Shown: piece after piece, positions 5,679 to 5,969 of the stretch
Position numbering within the stretch: position 1 is the stretch's first letter
How the letters are laid out: each line of letters starts with the position of its first letter
Assembly: GCA_030612185.1 (NCBI GenBank)
Contig: JAUWOI010000292.1
Coordinates: 1 to 5,969, forward strand
Direction of reading: 5' to 3'
DNA from: Anaerolineae bacterium
Lineage (GTDB): Bacteria > Chloroflexota > Anaerolineae > B4-G1
DNA: 5,969 bases
The notes under the pieces: model-generated
Database searches by the model: none
Told to the model about the DNA's origin: nothing
Seen by the model: the letters and a program-made list of their open reading frames with translations, nothing else
Position numbers and translations under genes: made by a program

Positions 5679-5727
5679 CGTGAAACGTGAAGCGTGAAGC
5701 GTGAAACGTAACACGCAACACGTAAAA
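5679..5727. repeat. Seven CGTGAAA-type heptamers filling the cheB to next-gene gap
   Basis: Seven contiguous 7-bp units run without interruption: CGTGAAA, CGTGAAG, CGTGAAG, CGTGAAA, CGTAACA, CGCAACA and CGTAAAA. The first begins on the base after the cheB stop codon and the last ends on the base before the next GGAG. The intergenic region is therefore repeat plus ribosome binding site only. Confidence 0.93.
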
Positions 5728-5731
5728 GGAG
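5728..5731 (+). promoter_or_regulatory. Ribosome binding site of the second CheB-like gene
   Basis: GGAG (within AAAAGGAG) lies 8 bases before GTG 5740. An in-frame GTG at 5731 overlaps the site and is less likely to be used. Confidence 0.8.
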
Positions 5732-5739
5732 TGAGCACT

Positions 5740-5969
5740 GTGATAAGAGTTTTAGTTATTGACGACTCAGCGACCGCGAGGGAGCACATTACGGCCATAC
5801 TCAACAGCGACCCGGAGATGGAGGTGGTGGGTGAGGCCAGGGATGGTGTGGAAGGGATCGAGCAAACGGCCCGGCTCAAGCCCGACGTCATCACCATGGA
5901 CATCCAGATGCCCAGGATGGATGGCAACGAGGCGACCAAGAGGATCATGGCAACGACCCCCACGCCGAT
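5740..5969 (+). CDS. Second CheB-like protein, N-terminal receiver (3' end outside window)
   Basis: Seventy-six residues of a receiver domain are visible: Asp8-Asp9, acceptor Asp54 in ITMDIQMPRMDG, and the start of the fourth strand at the edge. By eye about 44 of 76 residues match the receiver of the preceding CheB, including MIRVLV at the start, GEAR, TMDI and MPRMDG, with no gaps. The PDVITMDIQMPRMDG form and GEAxxG are typical of CheB receivers, so a second methylesterase is the best guess. A stand-alone CheY or another receiver-output fusion is not excluded, because the diagnostic Ser-His-Asp domain would lie beyond the edge. It probably arose by tandem duplication and is co-transcribed with cheB, 61 bases away. 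The GTG start is supported by GGAG. Confidence 0.8.
   Translation, partial: MIRVLVIDDSATAREHITAILNSDPEMEVVGEARDGVEGIEQTARLKPDVITMDIQMPRMDGNEATKRIMATTPTP

Overview
The window is part of a chemosensory (Che-type) operon. All genes are on the + strand, in this order: the C-terminal part of a methyl-accepting chemotaxis protein (MCP; 5' end outside the window), a hybrid CheA kinase with its own C-terminal receiver, a 116-residue receiver-fold protein lacking every phosphorylation residue, a complete CheB methylesterase, and the start of a second CheB-like protein cut by the right edge. No cheW, cheR or flagellar gene is visible. The receptor, hybrid kinase and two CheBs resemble chemosensory systems that control something other than, or in addition to, swimming (Frz- or Wsp-like), but the output cannot be read from this window.

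The most distinctive property is outside the genes. Every intergenic gap is filled with short tandem repeats that begin at, or within a few bases of, the preceding stop codon and run close to the next ribosome binding site. After the MCP are 8-bp units (RTTGGTAG, then AATTTCCC, which is nearly its reverse complement). After cheA are 7-bp units (AATGAAC, then CGTGAAA, then a 14-bp unit). After the receiver-like gene AATGAAC units supply the stop codon itself, and TGCTRAC units lie before cheB. After cheB, CGTGAAA units fill the gap exactly from the stop to the Shine-Dalgarno. In the 237-base gap before cheB, the AATGAAC array is interrupted by a 152-bp segment with 12-bp perfect terminal inverted repeats, flanked by an 8-bp direct repeat. 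This looks like a small non-autonomous mobile element (MITE-like) with a CGGAT-rich palindromic core. Repeat-derived DNA also seems to have entered the cheA coding region, where the linker after the phosphotransfer domain holds in-frame 24-bp and 12-bp tandem repeats.

Organism: GC-rich genes, heptamer repeats between genes, a CheA-receiver hybrid and an MCP with stacked HAMP modules fit an environmental filamentous-type bacterium such as Chloroflexota (Anaerolineae-like). This is an inference from style; no taxonomic marker gene is present.

Working model: the MCP controls CheA autophosphorylation at His55. Phosphate can pass to the receiver of CheA itself, to CheB (Asp54), and probably to the second CheB-like receiver (Asp54). 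CheB removes methyl groups from the MCP, which has at least one consensus methylation site. The degenerate receiver cannot be phosphorylated in the usual way and could serve only as a binding or scaffold module. Gene order and strand suggest one transcription unit, with gaps widened by repeats. No confident promoter or rho-independent terminator was found.
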